Shown: one piece after another, positions 37,375 to 47,872 of the stretch
Layout of the letters: the number at the start of each line of letters is the position of its first letter
Position numbering within the stretch: position 1 is the first letter of the stretch
Source: Arthrobacter sp. QXT-31
Lineage (GTDB): Bacteria > Actinomycetota > Actinomycetes > Actinomycetales > Micrococcaceae
Reading direction: 5' to 3'
Assembly (NCBI RefSeq): GCF_001969265.1
Contig: NZ_CP019304.1
Coordinates: forward strand, 4,030,001 to 4,094,000
DNA length: 64,000 bases
The notes under the pieces: model-generated
What the model saw: only the letters and a program-made list of their open reading frames with translations
Databases searched by the model: none
What the model was told of the DNA's origin: nothing
Program-made: the position numbers and the translations under genes

Positions 37375-37705
37375 GCGCAATCCCCGTGGCAAAAACGGGT
37401 CCCAAACACCCGATCCGGCACCGGCTTCTGCCGCTGCATCCAACGAAAATTCCGACGGCGGCTACAACGCTGGCATCGCCGTCTTCAGCTACATAATTGG
37501 CGGAATCATCGTCTGGAGTTTGATAGGGTGGGGACTGGATTATCTGTGGGGAACCCGCTGGATTGTGCTCGCTGGTGCTCTTCTTGGAGCAGCGGGAGGG
37601 TTCTATCTGTCCCATATGCACGGCCTCACCAGTTCGAAAGATTCAGCTGGCGGGAAAAGTGCCGCCAGCGGCCCGTCCGAGGACGGGAACAGTAATGCCA
37701 AATAA
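37367..37705 (+). CDS. AtpZ/AtpI-like two-helix membrane protein
   Basis: 112 residues: a polar N-terminus rich in Ala, Pro and Ser, then YNAGIAVFSYIIGGIIVWSL, then a GWGLDYLWGT turn and a second helix (IVLAGALLGAAGGFYL), with a Ser/Gly-rich tail. The two-helix hairpin with G-W-x-L-D-x-x-x-G-T is characteristic of AtpZ/AtpI-type proteins (G-x-x-L-D-x-x-x-G-T/S). ATG 37367 follows GGGGAG. It overlaps the preceding gene by eight bases. Confidence 0.75.
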   Translation: MNKRNPRGKNGSQTPDPAPASAAASNENSDGGYNAGIAVFSYIIGGIIVWSLIGWGLDYLWGTRWIVLAGALLGAAGGFYLSHMHGLTSSKDSAGGKSAASGPSEDGNSNAK

Positions 37706-37727
37706 CTTCACGAGGGGGAGGGCAAGC

Positions 37728-37790
37728 ATGACGCGCGCCGGAACCCGACCAACGCCCAACGATGGACACTGCAGAGAGGAAACGCGTTGA
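37728..37790 (+). CDS. 20-codon leader cistron overlapping the atpB start
   Basis: ATG at 37728 is preceded by a very strong ribosome site (GGGGGAGGG, six bases away). The frame encodes 20 residues (begins MTRAGTRPTPND, ends CREETR) and stops at TGA 37788-37790, which overlaps the TTG start of atpB (TTGA). This is the geometry of a translational-coupling leader: ribosomes loaded at the strong site can reinitiate at the weak TTG. The peptide itself probably has no function; there is no evidence of translation beyond these signals. Confidence 0.5.
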   Translation: MTRAGTRPTPNDGHCREETR

Positions 37791-38587
37791 TCGCGCTTGC
37801 GCTCCCGGCCCAAAATTCAGGAGGCTTCACGCCTCCCGGAATTGAAGAAATGCACCTGCCGGCAATCCTGCCGTGGGGTGCCGCAGACGGATTCTCGAAG
37901 CAGATGCTGCTGGTAGTGCTGTCCGTTGTCATTATCGCAACATTCTTCGTTGCCGCTGCGCGGAAGCAGCAGCTCGTTCCCGGCAAGCTGCAGTTTGCAG
38001 GTGAGGCCGCTTACGGCTTCGTCCGTAACAGCATCGCCAAGGACATCATCGGCGGCAAGGACTTCATCAAGTACGTCCCCCTGCTGTTCAGCCTGTTCTT
38101 CTTCATCCTGGTGAACAACATCTACGGCGCCATTCCCGTCCTGCAGCTTCCGAGCTTCTCGCACGTCGGCGGAGCCTACGTGCTGGCCGGCATCGTCTAC
38201 TTCACCTGGATCGGCATCGGCCTTAAGAAGAACGGCCTGAAGTACTTCAAGCTGGCCACCGTGCCCTCGGGTGTCCCGTGGTACATCCTGCCGATCGTTG
38301 TACCGATCGAGATCATCTCCAACTTCCTGGTCCGCCCGGTCACCCACAGCCTCCGTCTCTTCGCGACGATGCTCGCCGGCCACCTGATCGTCATGCTCGC
38401 CGGATCCGGCATCGAGTTCCTCGTCATGCAGGAGAACGTCCTCCTGAAGGGAACGTCGGTCCTGGTGCTTGTCGGCGCAATCGCCATGTACATGCTCGAG
38501 GCCCTGATCATGGCCCTGCAGGCTTACGTGTTCACGCTGCTGACGGCGATCTACATCGAAGGTGCCCTGCACGCGGACAGCCACTAA
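37787..38587 (+). CDS. atpB: F0F1 ATP synthase subunit a
   Basis: Membrane stator subunit (266 residues) with the proton half-channels. The essential arginine lies in THSLRLFATMLAGH (near residue 190), and the C-terminal helix contains LEALIMALQAYVFTLLTAIY. A TTG start is the first possible codon in frame and has AGAGAGGA six bases upstream; it overlaps the stop of a 20-codon leader cistron. First structural gene of the atpBEFHAGDC operon. Confidence 0.94.
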   Translation: MIALALPAQNSGGFTPPGIEEMHLPAILPWGAADGFSKQMLLVVLSVVIIATFFVAAARKQQLVPGKLQFAGEAAYGFVRNSIAKDIIGGKDFIKYVPLLFSLFFFILVNNIYGAIPVLQLPSFSHVGGAYVLAGIVYFTWIGIGLKKNGLKYFKLATVPSGVPWYILPIVVPIEIISNFLVRPVTHSLRLFATMLAGHLIVMLAGSGIEFLVMQENVLLKGTSVLVLVGAIAMYMLEALIMALQAYVFTLLTAIYIEGALHADSH

Positions 38588-38631
38588 GGCCCCACAAACT
38601 TCCCTCACGGGATGAAGCAAACCAAACAACC

Positions 38632-38647
38632 TGCCACACGGGTGGCA
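38632..38647 (+). other. Hairpin upstream of atpE
   Basis: TGCCAC-ACGG-GTGGCA forms a 6-bp stem just before the atpE ribosome site (GAAAGGA). Subunit c is needed in about tenfold excess, so a structure affecting mRNA stability or translation here would make sense (inference). Confidence 0.4.
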
Positions 38648-38663
38648 TCTTGAAAGGAATAAA

Positions 38664-38867
38664 ATGGAAGGCAATCTCAACCTCGTAGGTTACGGTCTGT
38701 CCGCAATCGGCGGTGGTATCGGTGTTGGTCTCGTGTTCGCCGCTTACATCAACGGTGTGGCACGTCAGCCGGAAGCTCAGCGTGTGCTGCAGCCGATCGC
38801 GTTCCTGGGCCTGGCCCTGACTGAAGCTCTCGCCATCCTCGGTCTGGTCTTCGCTTTCGTTCTCTAG
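38664..38867 (+). CDS. atpE: F0F1 ATP synthase subunit c
   Basis: 67-residue two-helix proteolipid of the rotor ring. The polar loop ARQPE (33-37) and the proton-carrying carboxylate Glu54 in [10 protein letters not shown] identify it. The ion-site pattern fits H+ rather than Na+. It has a good ribosome site (AAAGGA) and is flanked by small hairpins on both sides. Confidence 0.96.
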   Translation: MEGNLNLVGYGLSAIGGGIGVGLVFAAYINGVARQPEAQRVLQPIAFLGLALTEALAILGLVFAFVL

Positions 38868-38878
38868 TCCCGCTAGAG
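38862..38878 (+). other. Small hairpin spanning the atpE stop codon
   Basis: CTCTAG-TCCCG-CTAGAG forms a 6-bp stem that includes the TAG stop. It may protect the upstream mRNA. Short, so low certainty. Confidence 0.3.
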
Positions 38879-38919
38879 CCAAGCGAATCCAGAACCTAGT
38901 AGATAAGGACGGGTGAATT

Positions 38920-39468
38920 ATGAATCCTATGATCATCTCAGCCGCCACCGAAGGTGCGAACCCGCTCGTGCCCAACGTCTGGGAAATGGGCGTTGTTCTC
39001 GTCGGCTTTGCCGTCCTCCTGTTCATCGTGGTCAAGTTCGTTGTCCCGATGTTCGAGAAGACGTTCGCAGAGCGCGCCGAGGCCATCGAGGGTGGCATCG
39101 CCAAGGCCGAGCAGGCCCAGGCCGAAGCTTCTGCTGCACTCGAAGAGTACAAGCAGCAGCTCACTGATGCCCGTGCGGAAGCCAACCGCATCCGCGAGGA
39201 AGCACGCGCCGAAGGCGCCCAGATCCTGGCGGAACTGAAGGAGAAGGCTGCAGCCGAGTCTGCGCGGATCACCGCCCAGGCACATGTGCAGATCGAATCC
39301 GAGCGCCAGGCGGCCGTCGCGTCCCTGCGCTCTGAGGTTGGCACCCTTGCCACCACGCTTGCAGGCCGCATCGTGGGGGAGACCCTCGAGGACGACGCAC
39401 GTGCAGCACGTGTTGTTGACCGCTTCCTGGCCGATCTGGAGACCCAGAACGCAGGTGTAGCTAAGTAA
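38920..39468 (+). CDS. atpF: F0F1 ATP synthase subunit b
   Basis: Peripheral-stalk subunit, 182 residues: one N-terminal membrane helix (about residues 19-41, VWEMGVVLVGFAVLLFIVVK) and a long charged helical coiled coil rich in Ala, Glu, Lys and Arg. Dimerises and links subunit a to delta. The ribosome site is AAGGACGGG. It overlaps the delta gene by one base (TAATG). Confidence 0.95.
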   Translation: MNPMIISAATEGANPLVPNVWEMGVVLVGFAVLLFIVVKFVVPMFEKTFAERAEAIEGGIAKAEQAQAEASAALEEYKQQLTDARAEANRIREEARAEGAQILAELKEKAAAESARITAQAHVQIESERQAAVASLRSEVGTLATTLAGRIVGETLEDDARAARVVDRFLADLETQNAGVAK

Positions 39469-40295
39469 TGGCAGGTGTATCGAGCGAATCGCTGACCAAG
39501 GCGCTGACCGAGCTGGAGCCAAAGCTTCCGTTTGCATCGCTGCAGTTGGCAAAGGAACTTTTCGGGATCCTGGGAGCGGTAGACAGCTCGGCTGGCTTGC
39601 GCCGCGCCCTGACTGACCCCTCCCGCAGCGGTGAGGAAAAGTCGGCGTTGATCAAGCAGCTCTTCAGCGGAAAAGCTTCCGCTGAGGCCGTGGACATCGC
39701 AGCCGGTCTGGCCAGCTCACGCTGGGCATCGGCGCGAGACATCGGCGATGCACTCGAGACGCTTGCCGCAACGGTGGTCATCGCCGTTGCTGAAAACAAG
39801 TCGGCCGTTTCTGCCTCCGGAATCACCGGCCTGGAAGCGCTGGAGAACGATCTGTTCTCCTTCAACCAGGCCGTGGCTGCCAGCCACGAGGTGCAGCGTG
39901 CCCTGTCTGAACCGCAGGCCAGCGCCGCAGCGAAGACTGCGCTGGCCGAAAGGCTCGTTCCTTCCGCAAGCGAGGAAGCGAAGGTCCTCATCGGACAGGC
40001 TGTGACGCAGCCCCGCGGCATCAAGGCAACCAGGCTCGTGAGCCGTTTCGCCGAGCTCGCCGCTAAGCGCCAGCAGCGCTGGATTGCGACGGTCAGCGTT
40101 ACGCGTCCCCTGACGGAGACGCAGGCAAGCCGTCTGCAGCAGGGACTGAACTCCCTCTACGGACGCGAGCTGAAGGTCAACTTCAAGGTTGATCCCACGC
40201 TGATCGGCGGCATCCGGGTGCAGGTGGGGGACGAAGTGCTTGACGCTTCGGTCATCACCCGCCTGAATGAGCTCCAGCGCCAGCTGGCCGGCTAG
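39468..40295 (+). CDS. atpH: F0F1 ATP synthase subunit delta
   Basis: Stator subunit linking the peripheral stalk to the catalytic head. 275 residues, longer than the ~180 of most bacteria, as is usual in actinobacteria; the OSCP domain is in the C-terminal two-thirds (for example GLRRALTDPSRSGEEKSALI), ending with the conserved PTLIGGIRVQVGDEVLDASV. Confidence 0.94.
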   Translation: MAGVSSESLTKALTELEPKLPFASLQLAKELFGILGAVDSSAGLRRALTDPSRSGEEKSALIKQLFSGKASAEAVDIAAGLASSRWASARDIGDALETLAATVVIAVAENKSAVSASGITGLEALENDLFSFNQAVAASHEVQRALSEPQASAAAKTALAERLVPSASEEAKVLIGQAVTQPRGIKATRLVSRFAELAAKRQQRWIATVSVTRPLTETQASRLQQGLNSLYGRELKVNFKVDPTLIGGIRVQVGDEVLDASVITRLNELQRQLAG

Positions 40296-40378
40296 CCGGA
40301 CAAGCACAACACAACTGATAGAAACCCCGGTCATCGTGAGCAACGATGATCACGAATACAGGAGAGCAGGGACTGCAG

Positions 40379-42016
40379 ATGGCCGAATTGACCATCAACG
40401 CCGACGACGTCCGTAATGCGTTGAACGAATTCGCGGCGTCCTACGAACCCGGCAACGCAGAGCGCGTAGAGGTCGGCCGTGTGACCACCGCAAGCGACGG
40501 CATCGCCCGTGTTGAGGGTCTTCCCTCGGTCATGGCGAACGAGCTGCTTCGCTTTGAAGACGGTACCCTGGGCCTCGCCCAGAACCTCGACGTGCGCGAA
40601 ATCGGTGTCATCATCCTCGGTGACTTCAACGGCATCGAAGAGGGCCAGGAAGTGCACCGCACCGGACAGGTTCTGTCCGTTCCGGTCGGCGACGCCTTCC
40701 TCGGCCGCGTGGTGGACCCGCTGGGTGTGCCGATCGACGACCTCGGCGAGATCAAGGCCGAGGCCACCCGCGCCCTGGAACTCCAGGCTCCGGGCGTTAC
40801 CCAGCGCAAGTCTGTGCATGAGCCGATGCAGACCGGCCTGAAGGCCATCGACGCGATGATCCCGATCGGCCGCGGCCAGCGCCAGCTGATCATTGGTGAC
40901 CGTCAGACCGGCAAGTCCGCCATTGCCATCGACACCATCATCAACCAGAAGGACAACTGGGCTTCCGGTGACGTGAACAAGCAGGTCCGCTGCGTTTACG
41001 TTGCGATTGGCCAGAAGGCTTCCACGATTGCAGCAATCCGCCAGACCCTTGAGGACAACGGAGCGCTCGAGTACACCACGATCGTGGCCTCCCCGGCTTC
41101 CGACCCGGCCGGCTTCAAGTACCTGGCACCGTACGCCGGTTCGGCCATCGGCCAGCACTGGATGTACGGCGGCAAGCACGTCCTCATCGTGTTCGATGAC
41201 CTGTCCAAGCAGGCTGAAGCCTACCGCGCCGTGTCGCTGCTGCTCCGCCGCCCGCCGGGACGCGAAGCCTACCCGGGTGACGTCTTCTACCTGCACTCCC
41301 GCCTGCTGGAGCGTTGCGCCAAGCTCTCCGACGACCTCGGCGCAGGTTCGATGACCGGTCTGCCGCTCATCGAAACCAAGGCAAACGACGTTTCCGCCTA
41401 CATCCCGACCAACGTGATCTCCATTACCGATGGCCAGATCTTCCTGCAGTCGGACCTCTTCAACGCCAACCAGCGTCCCGCTGTTGACGTTGGTGTCTCG
41501 GTGTCCCGCGTTGGTGGTGCCGCCCAGGTCAAGTCCATGAAGAAGGTCTCCGGTACCTTGAAGCTGGACCTGGCCCAGTACCGCGACATGCAGGCGTTCG
41601 CGATGTTCGCTTCGGACCTCGACGCCGCATCCCGCCAGCAGCTGACCCGCGGTGCACGCCTGATGGAACTGCTCAAGCAGGGCCAGTACTCGCCGTTCCC
41701 GGTGGAGAACCAGGTTGTGTCCATCTGGGCCGGTACCCAGGGCTACCTGGACGACGTTCCGGTTGAGGACATCAGCCGCTTCGAGTCCGAATTCCTGGAG
41801 CACCTCAAGCACAAGTCCTCGATCCTCACGACGCTGGCCCAGACCAACGTCCTGGACGACGACACCGTGGAAGCACTGAAGACCGCCATTGTGGACTTCA
41901 AGAAGGGCTTCTTCGGCGAGGGTGACAGCAAGCTGGTGGGCGCCGGCCACGAGGAGCATGAAGCTATCTCGGAGGGTCAGGTCGACCAGGAAAAAATCGT
42001 CAGGCAGAAGCGCTAG
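40379..42016 (+). CDS. atpA: F0F1 ATP synthase subunit alpha
   Basis: Non-catalytic nucleotide-binding subunit (545 residues from the ATG at 40379). Walker [10 protein letters not shown] near residue 175 and the conserved [25 protein letters not shown] region are present. The N-terminus [11 protein letters not shown] matches the actinobacterial form; an in-frame ATG 11 codons earlier is less likely because CAGGG fits the later start. The C-terminus has a basic/acidic tail typical of the phylum. Confidence 0.96.
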   Translation: MAELTINADDVRNALNEFAASYEPGNAERVEVGRVTTASDGIARVEGLPSVMANELLRFEDGTLGLAQNLDVREIGVIILGDFNGIEEGQEVHRTGQVLSVPVGDAFLGRVVDPLGVPIDDLGEIKAEATRALELQAPGVTQRKSVHEPMQTGLKAIDAMIPIGRGQRQLIIGDRQTGKSAIAIDTIINQKDNWASGDVNKQVRCVYVAIGQKASTIAAIRQTLEDNGALEYTTIVASPASDPAGFKYLAPYAGSAIGQHWMYGGKHVLIVFDDLSKQAEAYRAVSLLLRRPPGREAYPGDVFYLHSRLLERCAKLSDDLGAGSMTGLPLIETKANDVSAYIPTNVISITDGQIFLQSDLFNANQRPAVDVGVSVSRVGGAAQVKSMKKVSGTLKLDLAQYRDMQAFAMFASDLDAASRQQLTRGARLMELLKQGQYSPFPVENQVVSIWAGTQGYLDDVPVEDISRFESEFLEHLKHKSSILTTLAQTNVLDDDTVEALKTAIVDFKKGFFGEGDSKLVGAGHEEHEAISEGQVDQEKIVRQKR

Positions 42017-42027
42017 TTTCGCTGGCA

Positions 42028-42063
42028 GGGACTGCCGGAACCCTTCGGGGCTCCGGCAGTCCC
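42028..42063 (+). other. Strong intercistronic hairpin between atpA and atpG
   Basis: GGGACTGCCGGA and TCCGGCAGTCCC form a perfect 12-bp stem whose 12-base loop can add a CCC-TTC-GGG mini-stem. No T-run follows. It ends 29 bases before the atpG start, after its own AGGAAAGGA ribosome site begins. It may lower gamma synthesis relative to alpha and beta or stabilise the upstream mRNA (inference). Confidence 0.6.
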
Positions 42064-42092
42064 GGCCATCGGGATCTTAGGAAAGGATAAGT

Positions 42093-44518
<2,426 letters not shown>

Positions 44519-44519
44519 T

Positions 44520-44804
44520 ATGGCTGAGCTTGAGGTTGAGATTGTCGCAGCGGACCACTTCGTGTGGTCCGGGGCGGCCAAGATGGTCAAGGCCCGCACC
44601 AGCGATGGTGAGATCGGAATCCTGCCCGGCCACTCGCCCGTGCTGGCGATTTTGGCCGAGGGTCAGCTGGCAATCGAGCCGGTCTCCGGCGACCGCATTG
44701 CTGTAGATGTTGACGGCGGATTCTTTTCCGTCGACAACAACCGGGTGGTAATCGTTGCTGACAACGCCCACATGGGTGACGCGGCCACTGCGGGGATCCG
44801 ATAG
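44520..44804 (+). CDS. atpC: F0F1 ATP synthase subunit epsilon
   Basis: Rotor-foot subunit, 94 residues, with the N-terminal beta-sandwich (AADHFVWSG, GEIGILPGHSPVLAIL). The C-terminal helical hairpin that inhibits ATP hydrolysis in many bacteria is nearly absent, because the protein ends after the beta domain. This short form is common in actinobacteria. ATG is the first codon after the atpD stop. Confidence 0.93.
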   Translation: MAELEVEIVAADHFVWSGAAKMVKARTSDGEIGILPGHSPVLAILAEGQLAIEPVSGDRIAVDVDGGFFSVDNNRVVIVADNAHMGDAATAGIR

Positions 44805-44814
44805 CACAACCCTG

Positions 44815-45246
44815 ATGGACGTTACTTCTTTTCCGTTCATCGCCATAGCAACCGTGTTCGCGGTGCTGATTTTTACGCTGTGCCTGTTTGGGGTGCGCCG
44901 CTTCAACCTGCGGCGCGCCCTGGGCACGGTGGACGCCTCCATTCGTACAGCTGGAAAGAGCTGGCGGATGGGGGTTTGTCGTTATCAGGACAATGAGCTT
45001 GAGTGGTTCAAGCTCCTGTCCCTGAGCGTGCGGCCGCGGCACCGTTTCAAACGGAGTTCCCTGGAGCTGCTGGGCCGGCGCCAGCCTACCGAGGCGGAGC
45101 TGGTCAAGGTGCAGCCCGACGTCGTGATCGTGGAGCTTCGGTACGAGGGGGAAGACGTCTTCCTGGCGATGAAGTTCGACGCCTACACGGGGCTGTCATC
45201 GTGGCTTGAGGCGGGCCCGGTAATCGGCGTGGGAACCTGGCGCTGA
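44815..45246 (+). CDS. DUF2550 family membrane-anchored protein
   Basis: 143 residues with one N-terminal helix (about 7-27, FIAIATVFAVLIFTLCLFGV) and a soluble domain containing SWRMGVCRYQDNELEWFKLLSL. DUF2550 proteins follow atpC in many actinobacteria, but their function is unknown. The gene starts 10 bp after atpC and probably ends the atp transcript. Confidence 0.82.
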   Translation: MDVTSFPFIAIATVFAVLIFTLCLFGVRRFNLRRALGTVDASIRTAGKSWRMGVCRYQDNELEWFKLLSLSVRPRHRFKRSSLELLGRRQPTEAELVKVQPDVVIVELRYEGEDVFLAMKFDAYTGLSSWLEAGPVIGVGTWR

Positions 45247-45258
45247 GGTGTTTCACCT

Positions 45259-45274
45259 AAATGTTGCAACATTT
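45259..45274. other. 16-bp perfect palindrome AAATGTTG-CAACATTT
   Basis: It lies in the short AT-rich gap after DUF2550 and before the csp terminator, next to a small AGGTG-TTT-CACCT hairpin. It shares CAACATTTGAA with the inverted repeat at 21375-21387. Function unknown; it could contribute to termination of the atp transcript. Confidence 0.4.
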
Positions 45275-45292
45275 GAAAATATTAGTGACAAA

Positions 45293-45326
45293 AAATGATC
45301 CCCGGCACGAATGCCGAGGATCATTT
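45293..45326 (-). terminator. Rho-independent terminator of the csp gene
   Basis: AAATGATCC...GGATCATTT with an inner CGGC/GCCG forms a 14-bp stem with one mismatch and a six-base loop. On the minus strand it runs into TTTTTT, right after the csp stop. Confidence 0.8.
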
Positions 45327-45339
45327 CGTTTAAGGCAAA

Positions 45340-45543
45340 TTAGACGACGGTGACGCCCGTAGCCTGCGGGCCCTTGGCGCCCTGGCCGATTTCGAACTGA
45401 ACACGCTGGTTCTCGTCGAGGGTCTTGAAGCCGCCGGTCTGGATCTCGGAGTAGTGAACGAAGACATCGCCCTCGGAGTCATCCGGGGTGATGAAGCCGA
45501 AGCCCTTTTCAGCGTTGAACCACTTGACGGTTCCCTGTGCCAT
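45340..45543 (-). CDS. cspA: Cold shock protein (CspA family)
   Basis: 67-residue single-stranded nucleic acid binding protein. The RNP motifs KGFGFITPD (residues 13-21) and DVFVHYSEI (26-34) are intact, and it begins [12 protein letters not shown] as in actinobacterial Csps. Ribosome site GGAGA is seven bases upstream of the ATG. It has a dedicated terminator and a long upstream region, consistent with high, separately controlled expression. Confidence 0.95.
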   Translation of the reverse strand: MAQGTVKWFNAEKGFGFITPDDSEGDVFVHYSEIQTGGFKTLDENQRVQFEIGQGAKGPQATGVTVV

Positions 45544-45839
45544 TTATTTCTCCTCAGTATGGAACTTTTTAAGGCCAGCACACCTCGTACTGGTCTTGGT
45601 TACTCCGCGAGAAGAATCCTGGCCTGCACTCCGGATAACCGGAATTGCGTTGCAGGAGCTTCGCGCTCGCAACATGTCTTGCGAGCATGAAAAACACCTA
45701 CACAAAGACTGATACAAGAATTTCACGGGCAAACGGTCTGGTCAACGGTCAAAACGCGAATTCCGGCAAATTTTGGGCAAATCCGGAGTAAACGTGTGAT
45801 CACCGCTTGGCCAGCCGCCCGGGCGGACAGAAACAGAGA
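45544..45839 (-). other. Upstream region/long leader of cspA
   Basis: About 300 bases lie between cspA and nucS without a supported gene. It is AT-richer than its surroundings and holds two TTGACC hexamers on the minus strand near 45735-45755, candidate -35 elements. A long structured leader is typical of cold shock genes, but I could not fix a promoter. Confidence 0.35.
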
Positions 45840-46535
45840 TCAGAAAAGGCGGGATTCAATGTCGTCAACGCCGCGCATTGCGTCGTAATCGAGGGTCACG
45901 CAGTCGATGCCGCGGTCCGTGGCGAGCACACGGGCCTGCGGCTTGATCTGCTGGGCGGCGAAGATGCCCCGCACCGGCGCCAGCAGCGGATCCCGGTTCA
46001 GCAGCTCAAGGTAGCGTGTCAGCTGTTCCACGCCGTCGATGTCCCCGCGCCGCTTCAGCTCGATGGCGACCGTGGCGCCGTCGGCGTCCCGGGCAAGGAT
46101 GTCCACGGGCCCGATGGCCGTGAAGTACTCCCGCCGGATCAGCGAGAACCCTTCCCCGAGGGTTTCGATCTGGTCGGCGAGGAGCCGCTGCAGATCGGCT
46201 TCCACGCCGTCCTTGATCAGGCCGGGGTCCTGTCCCAGCTCGTGGGAGCTGTCGTGGAGCTGTTCGTGGATGTTGATGATGAGCCTGTCGTCCGTTTTGG
46301 CCGACTGCACCGTCCACTGTTCGACGACGCCCACCTCGACCTCGGCGTCCTCCGGCGAGGTGACGCGGAGTACGGCGGGAGGGCTCATCCAGTTCAGGGG
46401 CTTGTAGGAGCCGCCGTCGGAGTGCACCAGCACCGATCCGTCGGCCTTCACCAGCAGGAGCCGGGTGGCGAGGGGGAGATGGGCTTTGAGCCGGCCAACA
46501 TAATCAACGGAGCAACGGGCTATGACGAGACGCAC
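45840..46535 (-). CDS. nucS: Mismatch-specific endonuclease NucS/EndoMS
   Basis: 231-residue nuclease giving actinobacteria their MutS/MutL-independent mismatch repair by cutting both strands at mismatches. It has an N-terminal DNA-binding/dimer domain and a C-terminal RecB-like nuclease with GPVDILARD and VAIELKRR (catalytic D, E and K). The last residues DIESRLF resemble a beta-clamp-binding peptide, as known for NucS homologues. GTG start, with a -10-like TATGGT seven bases upstream. Its place after the atp operon is conserved in the phylum. Confidence 0.92.
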   Translation of the reverse strand: MRLVIARCSVDYVGRLKAHLPLATRLLLVKADGSVLVHSDGGSYKPLNWMSPPAVLRVTSPEDAEVEVGVVEQWTVQSAKTDDRLIINIHEQLHDSSHELGQDPGLIKDGVEADLQRLLADQIETLGEGFSLIRREYFTAIGPVDILARDADGATVAIELKRRGDIDGVEQLTRYLELLNRDPLLAPVRGIFAAQQIKPQARVLATDRGIDCVTLDYDAMRGVDDIESRLF

Positions 46536-46542
46536 GCCCTAC

Positions 46543-46548
46543 ACCATA
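46543..46548 (-). promoter_or_regulatory. -10 box TATGGT of nucS (predicted leaderless)
   Basis: On the minus strand TATGGT is followed by seven bases and the GTG start. No clear -35. Confidence 0.45.
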
Positions 46549-46604
46549 CCTTCTCCCGCAGGTAGCACAGTGTCACGCTGGACGGCACGGGGTACCGGCT
46601 AGGG

Positions 46605-46610
46605 CAGAAT
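46605..46610 (+). promoter_or_regulatory. -10 box CAGAAT before the 118-residue gene
   Basis: CAGAAT ends six bases before the ATG at 46617. The intervening GGAGG could instead be a very close ribosome site. Confidence 0.35.
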
Positions 46611-46616
46611 GGAGGC

Positions 46617-46973
46617 ATGCCCCGCTCCAACCGTCCCCGCCGTGCCAAGACGGGCCGCGGCGCGGCCGGAAGTGCCCCGGGCGGCCGGAAGCACGGCGCA
46701 GGTCCCGCACCGGAACTTGACCTGGAACGGGCGCGGGCGGGCATTGCCCGCAGGGAAAGCGCACCGGACGGGGAGTGGATGGTGCGGACCATGACGGCCC
46801 GCAACGCCGAGAAGACGTATATCTGCCCGGGCTGCTCCACCGCTGTCCTGCCCGGCATCGCCCATCTGGTGGTCTGGGCCGACGACCATATGTTTGGGGC
46901 AGCCGCGGGACTGGCCGAGCGGCGCCACTGGCACACCAACTGCTGGACGTCCCGGAACTTCCGGTACCGGTAA
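46617..46973 (+). CDS. Conserved small protein with a probable zinc-binding Cys/His site, unknown function
   Basis: 118 residues. The first ~35 are very basic (Arg/Gly/Lys-rich), suggesting nucleic acid contact. The rest includes TYICPGCSTAVLPGIAHLVVW and RRHWHTNCW; the CPGC pair with the later H-x-H-x-x-C could bind zinc. Such proteins are common in Micrococcales, often with vague names, and no function is established. It lies divergent from nucS (81 bp apart). Confidence 0.65.
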   Translation: MPRSNRPRRAKTGRGAAGSAPGGRKHGAGPAPELDLERARAGIARRESAPDGEWMVRTMTARNAEKTYICPGCSTAVLPGIAHLVVWADDHMFGAAAGLAERRHWHTNCWTSRNFRYR

Positions 46974-47011
46974 CCAAGCGGCCGGTGTCCGGACGCAACC
47001 CGGCCGGAAGA

Positions 47012-47017
47012 TAAGCT
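47012..47017 (+). promoter_or_regulatory. -10 box TAAGCT of the alpha/beta hydrolase gene (predicted leaderless)
   Basis: TAAGCT ends seven bases before the ATG at 47025, with no ribosome site between. Confidence 0.45.
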
Positions 47018-47024
47018 GGTGCGC

Positions 47025-47825
47025 ATGACTTTTGACCCGGCGTCGTACGTGTTCAGCCAGCCATCAGGATCCACCGCCATCCGTGCCTCAACGGTGCTCC
47101 CGGCCCGGCGGGAGAACATCGAAATCCGCACCGAGGACGGCCACACGCTGGTTGGCGAGCTGGCGCTGCCTGAATCGGGTCCGGTCACCGCCACGCTGAT
47201 CACCCTGCACCCGCTGCCCACGCACGGCGGCTTCATGGATTCCCACGTGTACCGCAAGGCCTCCTACCGTCTGCCGGCGCTGGCCGGGGTGGCCGTGCTG
47301 CGCTTCAACACCCGGGGCACCTCCTCGCCGCGCGGAACCAGCGACGGAACGTTTGAGGAAGGCATCGGCGAACGGTACGACGTGGAGGCGGCCGTGCGCT
47401 TCGCCGTCGAGCGGCAGCTGCCCAACCGCTGGCTCGTGGGCTGGTCCTTCGGCACCGAACTCGCGCTCATGTACGGCGCCGTGGAACCGGTGGCCTCACA
47501 GGTGGAGGGCGCCGTACTGCTGTCCCCGCCGCTGCACCGCGCCACCGACGAGCACCTCAAGCTCTGGGCTGCGTCCGGCAAGCCGCTGACGGTCCTGGTG
47601 CCCGAGCACGACGACTACCTGCGGCCCGCCGCTGCGGAATCCCGGTTCAGCCTGGTGCCCCAGGCCAGGGTGGTGGGGGTCGACGGCGCCAAGCACCTGT
47701 GGGTGGGGGAGAAGCAGGCCGCGCGGGTGCTGAACGAGATTGTCGACGACGTCACGCGCGCCGGCTCCGGCACCGCGGGCCTGCCGCAGGAATGGGAAGG
47801 TCCGGTGGCCACCGCGGCGGTGTGA
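47025..47825 (+). CDS. Alpha/beta hydrolase
   Basis: 266-residue cytosolic hydrolase. The oxyanion region is TLHPLPTHGG and the nucleophile elbow is GWSFGTE (Ser near residue 144); Asp in PEHDDYLRP and His in GAKHLW complete a plausible triad. The form resembles the YfhR/CC_1215-like dienelactone-hydrolase superfamily. Substrate unknown. ATG at 47025 is preferred over a GTG two codons upstream because of the domain onset and the -10 spacing. Confidence 0.82.
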   Translation: MTFDPASYVFSQPSGSTAIRASTVLPARRENIEIRTEDGHTLVGELALPESGPVTATLITLHPLPTHGGFMDSHVYRKASYRLPALAGVAVLRFNTRGTSSPRGTSDGTFEEGIGERYDVEAAVRFAVERQLPNRWLVGWSFGTELALMYGAVEPVASQVEGAVLLSPPLHRATDEHLKLWAASGKPLTVLVPEHDDYLRPAAAESRFSLVPQARVVGVDGAKHLWVGEKQAARVLNEIVDDVTRAGSGTAGLPQEWEGPVATAAV

Positions 47826-47831
47826 ACCTGC

Positions 47832-47872
47832 CTAATGCCTGGCTGGGACTAATGCCCGACTGTGTCTAATGC
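47832..47872. repeat. Three degenerate 17-bp repeats carrying CTAATGC at the end of the PerM-like gene
   Basis: CTAATGC recurs at 47832, 47849 and 47866, so on the minus strand GCATTAG appears three times, 17 bp apart. The first TAG met by the leftward gene is its stop codon. Because 17 is not a multiple of three, the copies place a TAG in each of the three minus-strand frames. Confidence 0.55.

Noticed and set aside
45544..45732. 62-codon minus-strand frame upstream of cspA
   Set aside because: No ribosome site, poor codon bias and location in the expected csp leader.
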